In this document: positions 42,752 through 55,798 of the stretch, piece by piece
Position numbering within the stretch: position 1 is the stretch's first letter
Layout: every line of letters begins with the position of its first letter
Origin: Paramacrobiotus metropolitanus
Taxonomy: Eukaryota > Tardigrada > Eutardigrada > Parachela > Macrobiotidae
Length of the DNA: 64,000 nt
Direction of reading: 5' to 3'
Assembly (NCBI RefSeq): GCF_019649055.1
Contig: NW_026570270.1
Span: 744,001 to 808,000 of the forward strand
The notes under the pieces: model-generated
Seen by the model: only the letters and a program-made list of their open reading frames with translations
Databases searched by the model: none
What the model was told of the DNA's origin: nothing
Position numbers and translations under genes: made by a program

Positions 42752-42962
42752 TTATTATACAACATTCTCAACGGGAACAGCGCGAGAGAGATGGATACGA
42801 GCAGTTTATAATGTTTTACCGGCGCACTCCCGTTTGTATTTCTATCCGATGTCACTGGTGAAGTTAACAACTGAATATTTGCACTGGCATACCAAAAAAT
42901 CCAGGATTGGCCACGGCAATGTACCAACCTATAACATTTTTTCCGTTACCTTCGAAAGTGTT

Positions 42963-43131
42963 ATGGGGCTAAATAGCCGGAAGGCTACTCTGACGCCCTC
43001 AATGGGGCTAAATAGCCAAGGACTATGAAACCCCAGTATGGGGCTAAATAGCCAACTAACTATTAGACGGGCCCCACTGGGGCAAAATAGCCCAGTAGTT
43101 ATTGTCCCCCCACACACTGGGGCAAAATAGC
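42963..43131. repeat. Five-copy tandem repeat with hairpin core
   Basis: Core TGGGGC(T/A)AAATAGCC begins (with the preceding base) at 42963, 43002, 43038, 43077 and 43117, a period of 36-40 bp. Each core contains GGCTA/TAGCC or a near form that can fold back. Spacers between cores are not conserved. First three copies start ATGGGGCT, last two CTGGGGCA. Confidence 0.85.
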
Positions 43132-45886
43132 CACTCCGTTAAAGTAATCTGTGCAACAAGAGCTTTAAAGGGTGTTAATGAGACTCGTGCTCCGAGTTCC
43201 TTATTTAGATGTAGTTAACCAGGACCACTAGATACCTACGGTATATTAAAAGTTACAAATATATATAACTTTTAACTGCTTGTAATTTCAGTTGGTCGGT
43301 GCTTCAGAGTTTTGAACGTGTGGTTTTTGATTTAGTCTCGCGATACTGTTACAAAATCCTAATGGCCACCGCGCAGCAAGTCCGCTCTGATGCAGCAGCC
43401 GATTTAATTACTTCCGAAATTATGCGGACTAGGCCGACGACCTGACCTTTCTCAGTACCTAAAGTAATCGGTGATGCGTATACGCAAGATTACGACATAA
43501 AGTTCTTACTCTCCTGTTCATTGAATTTTTGAAATAACCGCGCGTTGCCGGGATCGCCAAAAAAGGATGCTGAAACAGTTTATTTGATACATACTTGTTG
43601 CTATGCTCATGATCAAAGTCTATGGCTGCCGGCCAGAGTACGACGCGAGGTCTGTCCTGAACTGATTTATGGTGAAAGTTTCATTAACCGTTGCAAGAAC
43701 TTGTACCATGACAGAATCCGTAGCTCTCGCAACAGAAAACTACCACTACGCATTGCCCTGTCACTTTTCTCAACGCTTACACCGCGAGTAATATTAGAAA
43801 TAAAGAAGTGTCGGATGGCCAAGATCTGTGTTGGGGACGCGGTTATCCGCAACGGTGACATCCAGCTCTCTACAGCTCATGAAAAACCAATTGTGAGATC
43901 TTGAATGTTCTGAAAGTGGACTGCTGAGGTTCGAAAGAAGGCAACAACGTGAAGTTCCGAGGTTGCGAACGCTTAATTGTCGCCTTGCCCTGCTAGGCTA
44001 GCTCCATGCGAAGAAACCGGTGTGGGACTTTCCGGGGACCCGTGCAAGCTGCCTTGGTGTATATCACGCATTTGTGGCACGTATCGCGATGGCTTCAATG
44101 AGTGACGTCGATCCATGTTTGCGAAGGTGTGTCCATGGTTAATGACGGAGCGTGATATTGCGCCTTACTTTCATGTTAACGGTATCTGTGGACGAAGTCT
44201 AGAAATGCGGTAGTGTGGTTTAGATGGGACGCTTAACCGTTATAAAGGAACAGAGTATCAAATTCGTCGGGGCCATATTTAACCGGTCAGGCACCGGTTA
44301 TCACCCTTGGGGAACATGATGTACGAGTATATGTACAATGCATTTACGTACTCGTACTCGCATTTAAACATATTTTATAACCAGCTGCAGTTCTACAGCT
44401 CCAAACTTAAACTCTAGGTGTACAGTATTACTGGTAAAGGTCTCAGCCGTCCTAAAAGGGATTAAGCGGTATAATATCATCAAGTATATCATTAATAATA
44501 TCATTAAGTATGGTGGGAATGCCGGCAAGTTATCTTGACATTGCGGTTTCATATTTTTGTTTGCGGAGGTTGATTTTCAAGTACCACAGAATTACACCCC
44601 AGTCTCCTTATGGAGAATCCATTTGTGAAAGCCCCTAGACACCAGTAAGCACAAACAGAAATGCAAGTCTCGTGTATTCACTGCAAGATCATGTTTCCGG
44701 TAAATGGATTGTAGTCATTGTACTCCACATGTGATGATTGCAGTGTTCAAGGCTATGTTTTACGAAAGGTTTCACGTTTTACAGTTTCGGCGTAACACAA
44801 TGTGGGAATATTTACTGATCGTGAAACGATTTTCGTTGATCACGGCTGACAAGCAGCTTAGAAATGCGCACAGATTTTGCTGCGTGTAAAGTAGCACGTA
44901 TTGCACAGCAAGAACATTTACGGTTCATACCGGATATGCAGTTGCCGGAAACTAATGGAGGAAGGGAGGTGGTGAGCCCTGTTGCTGATCGGTTTTCACG
45001 ACGCATCGTATAGACCTCGAGGGCCAGAAACGAGGCAGCATGGGATTAAAAAATATTTTTTAGCCAGAACTGTGCGACAAGAGACTCGGCGAATTCGTCA
45101 ACCCACAGCGTTCAATTCGTCAATCCATTCTTGCCATGCAACGACGAAATTGAAAATGTATCGCGTGTGCTGTGATCAGTTTTTCAACTTGCTACTCTTT
45201 TCCTGCAGTACACTCTAATAGGTATGTGCTACCTTTAACTGCACGTATGCGGGCCAGCTGCAGACTCTCTAGTATATTGTAATAATACGTAATATTTCTT
45301 TACATATAGTACAATATGTACTTGTAAAAGCGTGCTGGCTGACATTGTGATCAGTATGTTAAATGCATGCAATGCCTGTTCCGGATCCGAAAGTTGACAT
45401 AAAATGCGCAGTACATAATCTGCGCATTACGACATCTGTGTGCGTAAAAGAGACAAACAAAATTACCACGCAATAAACTTCACTTGATTCTGATTTGAAC
45501 GGATTACATTCCTGTATCTGTACACACCACCTCGTGCACGATAATAACAACCGTCTAACCCTAGAAACACCTGCAACCGAGATCAAAAGACGATCCCATC
45601 CGGCATTATCTTTCATGCAGGGATAATCAGGGCTGATAATCCTCAAGATGTCACATTATGTTAATGGCAGCTGTCACGGCGACAAAGTGCCGGTCCGATG
45701 CAACGGGCACCGGTGTCTTTCTGTCCACGATATAACTATTTCCGTCACGCTGCCACTCTCCAAGGGACTTCACTTTACATGACGAGCCCAGTGGCAATAT
45801 GTACACTGCCTCCCACGCGCTTTACCCGTCGCTTTAATAAAGCGCCGGCGCTGGTGCGGTTGGAGTGGCAGACCGCACTCGACACG
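43132..45886. other. Gene-poor interval before the guanylate cyclase
   Basis: 2.75 kb. A 119-codon open frame at 43545-43904 (+) lacks an ATG start and has no recognisable domain, although LPLRIALSLFSTLTPRVI looks helical and coding-like; it may be a gene remnant. The promoter of the cyclase gene should lie at the right end. Nothing else supported. Confidence 0.45.
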
Positions 45887-48800
45887 ATGATGCGCTTCGT
45901 TAATGCGGCATTTTTCCTCCCGCTCTTCCTGCCGGTATCCCGCACACAATCACCGAATAATGCTTCCACGTCGGAAGAAGAGACCGTTACGCGGTCCGTT
46001 GTGCAGAATGCACAAGCGGCCGACTTCTTACCGAAAGTTCTTCCCAGTATCGGCGAGACGAAATTGTTGGGCTGTATTCTGATGGAACGCGGAGACACGA
46101 ACGATTTGTATGATTATAATAAAGCCGCAGCGGCCTTTGAACTGGCGGTGGAGTGGATCAACCAGTATGTCTTCCCGGTTAATCTCAGCCTGCAGACGCG
46201 CTATCTGGATATCGGCAGTAATTGCGCACCGCGCAATCGCATTGTCGCGTACGCGATGGATCTGTGGAATCGCAACATCAATTGTGACGTGTATTTTGGA
46301 CCGGGTACGAAAAACTATATTAAGGCTTTATTTTGCTACAGAAATCCTTTAAATTGACAGGTTTTAAAAGCTTTATTATCAGTTTTCTTATTTGCTGACT
46401 CGCTTAGTGTTTGTTTATTTATAATGTTTAGTAACATACATTGAGTAAGCAGGCATTATAAAGGTAAAATTAAACTGCACAAATTTTGTTTACACGTTGG
46501 ACGCTGGACCTCCAATCCGAATTTAAGAATGATTTAATTAGCTTTAGAGTAATTTAATATTCGTCTAATTTTACACAGGGTGTGGTGCGGCGGCGGAGAA
46601 TCTCAATGACTTTGCCGAATTTACCGGCACACCCATCTTCGGTTTGCCAGCGGCCAGTGTCGGGATGAAAGCGTCACTGGATAAGTACACATTGGTGTTG
46701 CGTCCATCGATAACGCATTCGACACTGGCTAACGTCCTGGTGCGCTTCTTCACGAAATTCAACTATACAACACCGTTCTTCTTATACGACACGTTCAGCC
46801 CGTTTTTCCGCGAAATGGGCGTACTGCTGAGTGCAGCGATTCTGGAAGAAAACGCCGATCTGTACTACAGCGCAAAATTCCAGGGTTTCGACAGCTCAGT
46901 GGCCGGTCATGCCGATACGGTGGATTTCCTGGGAGAAGTCTCAAAAATCTCCCGCGGTTAGCGCAAGGAATATACCGACATTCCATTCCTGCGAACAGAT
47001 GTGTAATCTTTCTGATTGCAGTGCTGATTATCCTAGCCAACGCGACGACGGTTAGGAATATCATGGTAAAACCATCTCTATACTAGCTTAAACTGTTTGG
47101 AAATTAACCACAACCTCTGGGGATCAGGTGACCGCATTCCAAGAAGGAATGACGAACGGCGATTATGTACGTTAAAGGTTGTTGAGCATGTTTACTACAA
47201 ATGTACACGTGTTCGCTTTTACCGGAATTCAGGTGTTTCTCGCGGTGGAGTTGTTTGAAAATTCCTCTGGGGACGCTTCACATGGCAGTATTACGACGAG
47301 AAGGATTCGGTCAGTTGTGCATCTTATTGGCTCTTATTAAAGATGCGATGTTGACATGCCGCATGAGTGGCTTCTGTTTTGCTATTCAGCTGGCTAAACT
47401 GGCCTTCCGCCCACTCCTTCTCTTATCCATACGCTTGCCCACGGACGACAGTCTAATGAATTTTTGGACGGATGTGCGAGAGCGCGCCCAAAAGAAGGGA
47501 TATTATCATTTTGCTTCCGATTCCAAAGTGGGTGTTGTAATTTCCGCTCGTTTCCTCGTGGTTCACTTAACATAATTATTTTATTTATCCTATCTTGTAT
47601 ACCGTATACACATGCTTATGATTTATTATTCATACACATCAACAGAAGATTAAGGTTATCGTTGAAGTTGCTTTTATAGCCGGATTTAATGGTCGCCCAT
47701 GTCTATGATGCTGTCTACCTCTACGCTTCCGTGGTGGTAACGCTTTTGTCGCGATATCAAGACTTCCTGAACGGTTCGCTTGTAGCAGCTTCCGTTGTCA
47801 ACTTTACCTTCTTCAGTGTGCCTTTAAACCGTCCAGTCGTCATGGACCAAAACGGTGACCGGGTGTCCACTTATACCATTAGAAATTTCGATCCCGGATC
47901 GGGAAGTTTAATGTACGAAATGATCTGACAGTATCGTACCTGCATTCTGTCGCGTATTGGAAAAAACCGTTTTTATGTTATTTCTTTCGATAGGAACTGT
48001 ACTTGGCCCCATCAACCTCGAAAAAACTTGTCTGTATCAGCCGGCTAAGTTGGCCCATCGGAAACCAGCTACCGCCGAATACTCCCCTCTGCGGTTTCGA
48101 CGGGAACGCCCTTATCTGCCAGCAGATGAACGCTTTGTCTACATCAACGTTAACTGTGATAATCGTGTTACCGATTTTATTTGTTGCCGCTTGTGTAGTC
48201 ATCGCCTGGGTGATTGTAAAACGGTAACCATCTGTGAAAAAACCGATAGACTCAAATGGAGAAAGCGTTTTACGCTTAATTTCGCTCATTAGGTTATCGG
48301 CTCCGATTGACCCGTACTGGTGGCGAATATACATACATGAACTGAAAGCTCCTGTACTGGATACCGGTGCCGTTAATTTTAAACGCGAATCACAGCTTCA
48401 TCACACCAACGGGACTTTGTCAGTTCACACTATGAGAGGACGATCGGTGACCTTTAACGGTCATGTTCAGGTACATATTTCTAGTTGCATTAAAAATAGA
48501 TTTAAAAATTGATTTTTCCGTTTTAGGACCATGCGGACGCTGAGGATAAATCACATGAAATGTCGGAATCGAATATTTTTAGCACCGTGGCAGAGAATCC
48601 TTACACGATCGGCGTGCTCCATCTAGAGATGGCGGTGGGATTAGCCGAGCTGCCGAACCCAAAGCACAAAGTGCCTAAGACGCTGCTAAAAGACGTTACT
48701 CCGGTAAGGATTAGTGACAATATTTCCTTAATGCATGCACAATATTTCCTTTTGGTTACCTGAAGAAAGTCGCATCGTGTTTGCGCAGATGAAGTTCATT

Positions 48801-51077
48801 CACCACAGCAATCTTCATCAGTTCATCGGAATTGTTGTCAGTGATGAGAATCTTTGCGTATTTACGGCCGGCGAAGTCTGCTCTAAGGGCTCCTTAAAGC
48901 AGCTGCTAATGACATCTCATTTCGAGATCGATAATGTGTGCAAGAATTCCCTGATTGCCGACATTGTCAGTGTGAGTATTGTGTGTTAAATTACGCAACG
49001 TCAGCAGCCGCTATGGCGCGGTGTTTTTTTCTAGGGAATGAATGCGCTGCACGCAAGTGTCATCCGCTCACACGGGAATCTCACGGCCCTTACTTGCCTG
49101 ATCGACAGCCAGTTAATGCTCAAGATTACCGACTATGGTTTACCTAATTTGACAAGAACACTTAATTTCTTTGATGCGCCGTTCGAATCACAAACCGAGC
49201 GGAATTTTCATGAACTGTTATGGCGTGCGCCAGAATTACTTCGAAGAAGAATGGAGCCAGCTGGAACGCAAAAAGGTCACGCAAACATTTTCAACGGGGT
49301 TTTATGGCCATTTTGATTTAATTTTTTTCTTTTTTAATCTTGTTTTTATGACCTTATTCCAGGCGATGTGTACAGCTTTGCCATACTTCTTCAGCAAATT
49401 ATTTTGCGTAGTGCACCTTTTCGCTTGGAAGGTGTACCGGGAAGTAATGAAAAAGCAAGAGAAATAGTTCTTGAGGTAACGCTTAAATCTCCGCCTGTTA
49501 ACACTAAACCGGTATGAAACTCAAATCTGTTTAACAGCTTAAACACGGTACAGCGCCGCCACTGCGCCCACCCGTTCCGTCCTCCGCTTGCGGGCCGCGG
49601 CTATACGATTTAATGGAGGCCTGCTGGGACGAGAATCCACTATCCCGCCCATCATTTCCGCGGATTCGCAGCCTTCTCGGCCGCATCGTCGGCCACTCGG
49701 GGAACATCGTTGACAGTTTAATTAAATCCATGGAGCGTTACGCCATGACCTTAGAGCAGCAGGTGGAGGATCAAATGCACAATTTCATGGAAGAAAAGCA
49801 GCGCTCGGAGATGCTGTTAAGCAATTTGTTGCCAAAGTATAACGTTTTGGTTCACTACCAGCACTGCTCGCAGAAAAGAAAGGGTTTTTTGCAGATCGAT
49901 TGCCGAAGCAATGCAAACGGGGCACACAATTTACCCGGAAACGTTTGCTAGCACAACCGTATACTTCGGGATATTCCGGGTTTACGGATATTATCTCCAG
50001 GGAACCCTCGCCGAAACACGTCATCGGTGTTCTCAATTCTATGTATAATACGTTTGACAGCATCTTGGAGAAATTCGACGTTTACAAAGTCGAGACAATC
50101 AATGATGCTTATTTGGTAAGCACAATTGCTTTCCATTTTGTAAAATCTTTCCTCATAGTAAAGCTGTATTTTTAAATATCTTAATAAATATTAAAATATT
50201 TTTAGGCGTATCAAAGCGTTTAAAATCTTTTGAACATCTTTTAAGCGAAACGTCTTTAAATCGTACATATCCTTTAAATATCTTCAAGCGTAATATCTTT
50301 TCAGTATCTTTTAAAGCGTAAATATGTTTAAGCGTAACAAGGCGCTTATTAGGGAAATTGTTGCTTGATGACCTTTTTAGGTTGTAAGTGGTCTTCCAGT
50401 TAGTAATGGCCTTCGCCATGCCAACGAAATTGTGTCCATGGCCATGAGTATGATGAGGGACACGGAGAAACTGAACAGCTTCAACGCAACCGTCCGCTCA
50501 GCGGGCAATTCGCCCATGTTTGAACTACGTGTCGGTGTTAACTCAGGTGTTGATCCAAGCACATTTTCGCGCACATATAAACCCAGTATAAAACTGTCAC
50601 GCCAGTGATCCATTTGTAGGTCCTTGCGTTGCCGGCGTGGTTGGACTGAAAATGCCTAGATACTGTTTGTAAGGTCACATTTCATCTGTCGTAGCGTAAG
50701 TTTCGTGAAATTGTGAGTTTGTGACATGTGAATGCGCTGACATGCAGATTCGGGGATACGGTGAATACAGCTGCCAGAATGCAAACCAACGGAAAAGGTT
50801 TGTGACAGTTTGTTTTGAAAATTCAGAAGGTTTTACGCTCACTACACCGGTGAATGCTCACAGCGGGTAAAGTACATTCCACACCAACGACAATGGAGAT
50901 ACTGGAGCGAGCGAATAGCGGCCAATACGGTTTCTCTAGCAGAGGCCAAATACAAATTAAGGTACGCAACAATGATGTCACGCTTCTCAACACCCTGTAT
51001 CGCTGACTGCGAGGTTGCTATATTTCTAGGGCAAAGGACTTATGGAAACATTCTGGATTGTGGAAAAACAACAGTGA
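45887..51077 (+). CDS. Receptor-type guanylate cyclase (natriuretic-peptide-receptor-like), 20 exons
   Basis: Single-pass receptor making cGMP from GTP. Exons: 45887..46304, 46579..46956, 47022..47065, 47128..47166, 47233..47309, 47390..47527, 47680..~47912, 47994..48223, 48293..48470, 48527..48703, 48789..48971, 49035..49275, 49363..49511, 49538..49836, 49895..50115, 50381..50546, 50620..50668, 50748..50797, 50864..50961, 51030..51077. Signal peptide MMRFVNAAFFLPLFLPVSRT; ANF-receptor ligand domain (LIILANATTVRNIM); membrane helix TLTVIIVLPILFVAACVVIAWVIV; kinase homology domain (HSNLHQFIG, SHGNL, ITDYGL, GTQKGDVYSFA); dimerisation helix (MEEKQRSEMLLSNLLPK); cyclase domain ([53 protein letters not shown]). 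Frame is off by one base in exon 5 and at the exon 7/8 join, and two bases short in exon 15 beside the first metal-binding motif. Either assembly error or a decaying gene. Confidence 0.93.
50177..50345. repeat. Intronic degenerate repeat, (A)TCTTTTAAGCGTAA
   Basis: Seven or so imperfect copies of ATCTTTTAAGCGTAAAT-like words in cyclase intron 15. AT-rich, no coding content. Confidence 0.7.
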
Positions 51078-51179
51078 AAAGTGTTACTGTGATCTCAGCT
51101 TCCGCACTGATAATTCATATTCAAAGCGCTTGCCAGCCCGTGAAAACAATTTCTTGCGTACTAGTATACATGAAATCCG

Positions 51180-52952
51180 TCAGTGAAAACTTAAGATACG
51201 GAACGACTCTTTCAAATCAGCGGCACTGGACGCGGTATCGTTGTTGTACAAGGAAGTGTGGTGGTCCAGCTGCGGCAGCATTCCCTTCATTAGGTTAAGA
51301 AGATTATTTTGCAAATGTTTGATCTGTTGTTTGGAGTCGCGGGCTTGATAGATTAAGATGAAGTATGTCAGCATCATTCCGGTTATCTAAAAGTAACACT
51401 TCCCTTGTAATTAATATCATTTAATAATTACAGTTGCATATTCTGTACCAATACAAGCATATGTAGCTTGATGATACTCGAAGCAGAAATCAAATATTCG
51501 TATTTTTACCGCCCCAAAATATTCTTTAGTGATGACAGCGAAACCGGCAGCGGAAATGGCAGCATTTCCACCCTGATTCAATGCTGCGTCCACGCGTGCA
51601 CATTCGTTCTGAATTCGTTGATCGTCCGATTTTAAGCTCATACGCTGTGCGTAGTTTCCAAGAATTTTTGCCTGCAATTAAGATAAAATATCATATGCAG
51701 ATAATAAGTGTTTTCAGCATACAAATTCTTCAGTACTGCGAACTAGGTATCTGCCAAATTATCTGTAATAAGTGTATGCTGCGGTACGTACTTGTTCGTA
51801 ACAGTAACTGCAGACGCAAAAGCGGAGCACCATATTAATCAATGTTGCTACAACCGGGGCGATGTTCCTCAGAAGCAAGGTAATCCGATCTTTCCGGCGG
51901 ATTTCATATACAAGCGTCGCTGCAGCTCCTTCGGGCTGAGGTGTCACGTCTTCCAACCATAGCGACACATACAGAATAAACACCATCAAATCCTGCACGC
52001 AGAAAATAAAGTTTATCCACCCGAACAGATCGTTAATCCTCTTAATAACATCCAGTAATATGCCACTGTTATGAACACATATCCTCCATTTCTCGATTGT
52101 CATATCTAGTTGACCTTTACAGCTTTTGACTGATTTTATTTGGCGTTGAAACGCTTTGGCGGTGGCGAAAACCAGTAAAAATACCAGCGACTGAGAAGTA
52201 TTACAGATTGCTGTGTTGATAGATGTATGCAGCATAATCAGGGCATTCGGCAGTGCGTTTGGGCCTTTGATTAGGCCAAAAAAGATGGCGGTATCCAAAT
52301 GAACTGTTCCGTTTACGACCACTGGAGAATCTGCCAATTCCATGCTGTACTGCCAAAACGAGGAGGCCAATCCGACTAGAAACCAAATGACGGCGCACAC
52401 AGGACATAGCGTTAACCACAGCGGGTGTTTTTCGGAACCGCTGCCCATCCATAAGGCTGGATTTTGCAGGTGCGATAGTAATTTTGGTAGTTTCTTCACT
52501 TCTCGCCACATCAGTAAAATTGTCAGTAAAACCTGAAATTTCAATCAAATCAGCTGGTTTGATGCTTTCTTAAATTTGCAAATGCAGGATTTATAACTGC
52601 AAATTACCCTTATCTGGGACGATGAAAAACACGTGATGTTGACCAGCGTAAAGAATTCCAGCTGCTTCAAATCCTCTCCATACAGCAGCTGGTGCTTATC
52701 GATCCGCACGATTGTGAACCAGAGAAAAAAGCAGAACAATAACACAGAATAGACCATCCACAACCGATGTATGGGCGCATTCTTCCGGGATGGATCATCG
52801 CGTGAAAACGTAACCGGTAGGACACCACAGATCTGCAAGCATCGCCAGAAGTACTTTGGAACGACGGTTGGAACGAATGGCGTTGGCAGCACTGGATCGA
52901 CCGTCATTACTTGCTGTACAGGGTGAACGGTGTTCACAGCGTTCATTTTCAT
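51180..52952 (-). CDS. Gustatory-receptor-like 7TM protein, copy A (484 residues)
   Basis: Four exons, 52952..52608, 52532..51792, 51671..51510 and 51386..51180, all phase 0, no frame damage. Exon 1 has FVPTVVPKYFWRCLQICGVLPV then a membrane helix (VYSVLLFCFFLWFTIVR). Exon 2 has further helices (AVIWFLVGLASSFW, LVFLLVFATAKAF, INFIFCVQDLMVFILYVSLW) and SYCYEQ at its end. Exon 4 carries TYFILIYQ, which fits the TYhhhhhQ signature in the last helix of insect-type gustatory receptors. These are ligand-gated cation channels of sensory membranes in insects. It lies tail-to-tail with the cyclase (102 bp between stops) and head-to-head with copy B. The substrate is unknown. Confidence 0.85.
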
Positions 52953-53940
52953 CAGCTGCAATCGGATTTAATAGAAGGTTACCGTGGCGGAAAATAAAAA
53001 AGTTCAATAGTAAAGGAAAAGCGTTTGCATGGAACAGGTTTTCCGACAGCATAATTATTATAAAAAGGGAATGTGACTATTCGGTACCTTTCTGCAGATC
53101 TGCGCTGAATGGTAGTAGCACTGTATGGTGTTGTGTTTTGTAGTATACTTCCGTTTTAAATATTTTTGCCACAAAAATCGATACAATCTTGTCAAAAATG
53201 ATAGCAAAGGGCAAGGAGCTACTTGGACAAGCAAACAGTAGGCCATTTTGATGGAACATTAAGTAAACATACAAGACTTCATGATCAAGAAAGTAGTCGC
53301 AAGTTTCCCAGTCAATCACCTGTGACCTTTAGGCTTTAGGATATAACGCTTGGGTGTTGCTTCGGTGCTTAACTGCATCTGTTTTGCAAACGAGTGCAGT
53401 ACAGATCTGTATCATAAAAGGAGTTTGCAAATATAATTTATGCACTTTCGATTGCATAAGTAGTTCCACTAGTTATTATGTACTGTTATTGTACATTGTA
53501 TTATTATGTAAGGGTAAAAAGCAGATTGTGTGCTAATGTGGTTAACTGGGTTGTGCATTTTCTTTGTTTACAAGAAACAGAAATATTTAGACCTAAGATC
53601 AGAAAATACTTACGTATGCTTGAAAGGCTGCCGAATTGATCATCGCTCAGCACTTCCAACCTAATGTATTCCCAATTTGCATAATATTATACTTGGCATC
53701 GGCGAAAGGGGAATGCGCAGACGCTATTACATTATGATAATTTTGTTGTCACAGACAAATGCAGCATTGGAATTTTCTTCCGATCATGGATAAATAAAAG
53801 CGTATTCCTTATGCATTTCACCACCAATACATTTTCCGAAAGCCTAGTCCAGTTGTTTCCTCGATGTATCTGTACTTTCCTCAAATATACATAGGTAATT
53901 TGTATTCATAATTCTTTGACTATTTCGCAAGATCTTCACA
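52953..53940. promoter_or_regulatory. Divergent upstream region of receptor copies A and B
   Basis: 988 bp between the two ATGs, AT-rich, no gene seen. It should hold both promoters; no defined element recognised. Confidence 0.45.
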
Positions 53941-55798
53941 ATGGCAAAGCCCGAGCCGTCTGAAGTGAAACCGAATCAACTTAGCGTTACTGTAGTGTGC
54001 CCAAATGTGATTCCAAAATGTCTTTGGAGATGCCTTCAGATCATCGGTGTTTTACCGGTTGACTATTTCGATCCTACAAAACAAGCGGAACCTGCGTTGA
54101 ATTGTCCCCTCTTGGCGTACTCCGTAGTTGTAATGGGACTGGTGATCACATACGGAGTTATTCGTGTTGGCAGCTACGTGGAACTGTACGAAGAACAACT
54201 TCGAGGTCTAGAGTTCTTCTCATTGATTAGCTTCTTTTGCTTTACTTCTTCTCAACTCCAAGTACGTACTAATCGCAAAAGCCAAGTTATTTTCAGAAAA
54301 AGCAGAAAATTACTGGTACGTGGGTAATAATTAAAAAAATTAATTTTACTATGTTCTTTCATACGTAATATCACTGATCAGCTTTTGCGTTGCCGCTTTC
54401 GCTTCACGATAGTACGGTAATTCAGTACTCTAGTAATTTTTAATTGTTAGGTCAGCACGGTGCTAATCATCTTATACACAAAATCAAAGCACATTCCTGT
54501 CCTGCTAAGTAAACTTCACAACGGTCATTTCTGGAAACGTCCAATCTCCAGCAACAGACGACCTTTATGGACACTGGTCAGTGCTCCAACGGCGCTTGTT
54601 TGGATTATACTAACTATCGCCGCGCCCTTTCTCCATATCCAGCAAACAATTGCTCACCGAATCCAGTTTGATGAATCCGTACGCAACAACAAATCTTGGG
54701 ATACCAACGAACCGTTATTTTACGGCACACTGCCTGGACGATCCTCATACTGGATCACACTGGATGCGCTGCATCGTTCTGTGACGCTGGGAATCATTAA
54801 CGGCAGCCAGATGTTGACCTTTCTCATTGTTCTGGCCATTGGAAAAGCCTATGCGCAGCAAGGGGATATGCTCGAAAACTGTGTCCCCACACCAATGGTG
54901 GACCAGATGGCGTTAATCCGACAGAATGTCGCCAGTTTGCTGGACATCGTTAGCGGTACTAATGCCGTGTTCTCGTGGATAAACTTGTCAGCATGCATGC
55001 AGGATATGATGAACATGGTGAATTACGTGGCATTGTTGTTGGATGATAATGACGTTACGGAAGACACGGTCGTTTATGCGGCGAAATTTCGCGCACATCT
55101 GCGACATGTTATAATTGCGCAGAATGTCGATGAGGTTATCATGTCGGTTGTTAATCTAATGCTGCGGGTTGCCGTTTGCAGTTACTGCCACGAACAGGTA
55201 CGGTGCGCTGGTGTGGGCCCCTTTCAAATGCAAAGGTCCCGGGTATCTCTACAAAATTAGCATCGAATTTACTCTATGTAGCATATATCATTTCAGGGCG
55301 AGGCTTTGGGCTTTCTGGCGCTAAAGTGCAATCTACGAACAGATGATTCCCGAGTTCACGAAGAGTGTGTGAAAATTCAAATGGCAACGTCGAACAATCG
55401 ATGCACCGCAATCTCGGCCGGTGGCTTCGTGTGCATCACTAAGGAATTTCTGGCCATTGTAAGAGCCTTTTGTTCCAAGATACGATTATATTGTAAACCA
55501 AATGAAACCAGAAATATACATAATATGCACCAAGCCGATCAAAATACATAAATAAATATGCCGAATTAAAACATCTTATTTAAAGTTCATAACTAAACAG
55601 AGCGAACTCATGTTAAGAACCTGTGTAACTTTTCTTTAGCTGTTTGGACTCTTTATCACATATTTCATCCTTATCTATCAAACTCGAGATGCAAGGAATG
55701 AGATGGATAAACTGGAAACAGCCATTGGTTACCGAGTGAGCAGGGAACTGAGCCAGTTGCTCAACATCTCGCGATTGCAAATGTTTACCTACGTGTAG
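53941..55798 (+). CDS. Gustatory-receptor-like 7TM protein, copy B (462 residues)
   Basis: Exons 53941..54261, 54451..55197, 55297..55458 and 55640..55798, all phase 0 with clean GT/AG borders and no frame damage. Exon 1: VIPKCLWRCLQIIGVLPVDYF and helix YSVVVMGLVITYGVIRV. Exon 2: ALVWIILTIAAPFLHI, GIINGSQMLTFLIVLAIGKAY, SGTNAVFSWINLSACMQDMM and SYCHEQ. Exon 3: ISAGGFVCITKEFLAI. Exon 4: LFGLFITYFILIYQ, the family signature in the last helix. Same four-exon plan and same boundary residues as copies A and C, showing origin by duplication. Role in chemosensation is inferred from the family only. Confidence 0.87.

Noticed and set aside
42963-43131. CRISPR-like array
   Set aside because: Five short repeats with differing spacers, but the host is an animal, cores are only 14-15 bp and not constant, and there are no cas genes.
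43545-43904. 119-codon frame as a real gene
   Set aside because: No ATG start, no domain, no splice partners that extend it. Noted only as a possible remnant.
45698-45886. Upstream start of the cyclase frame at 45698
   Set aside because: The 63 extra residues are Arg/Pro-rich and precede an obvious signal peptide that starts at the ATG at 45887.
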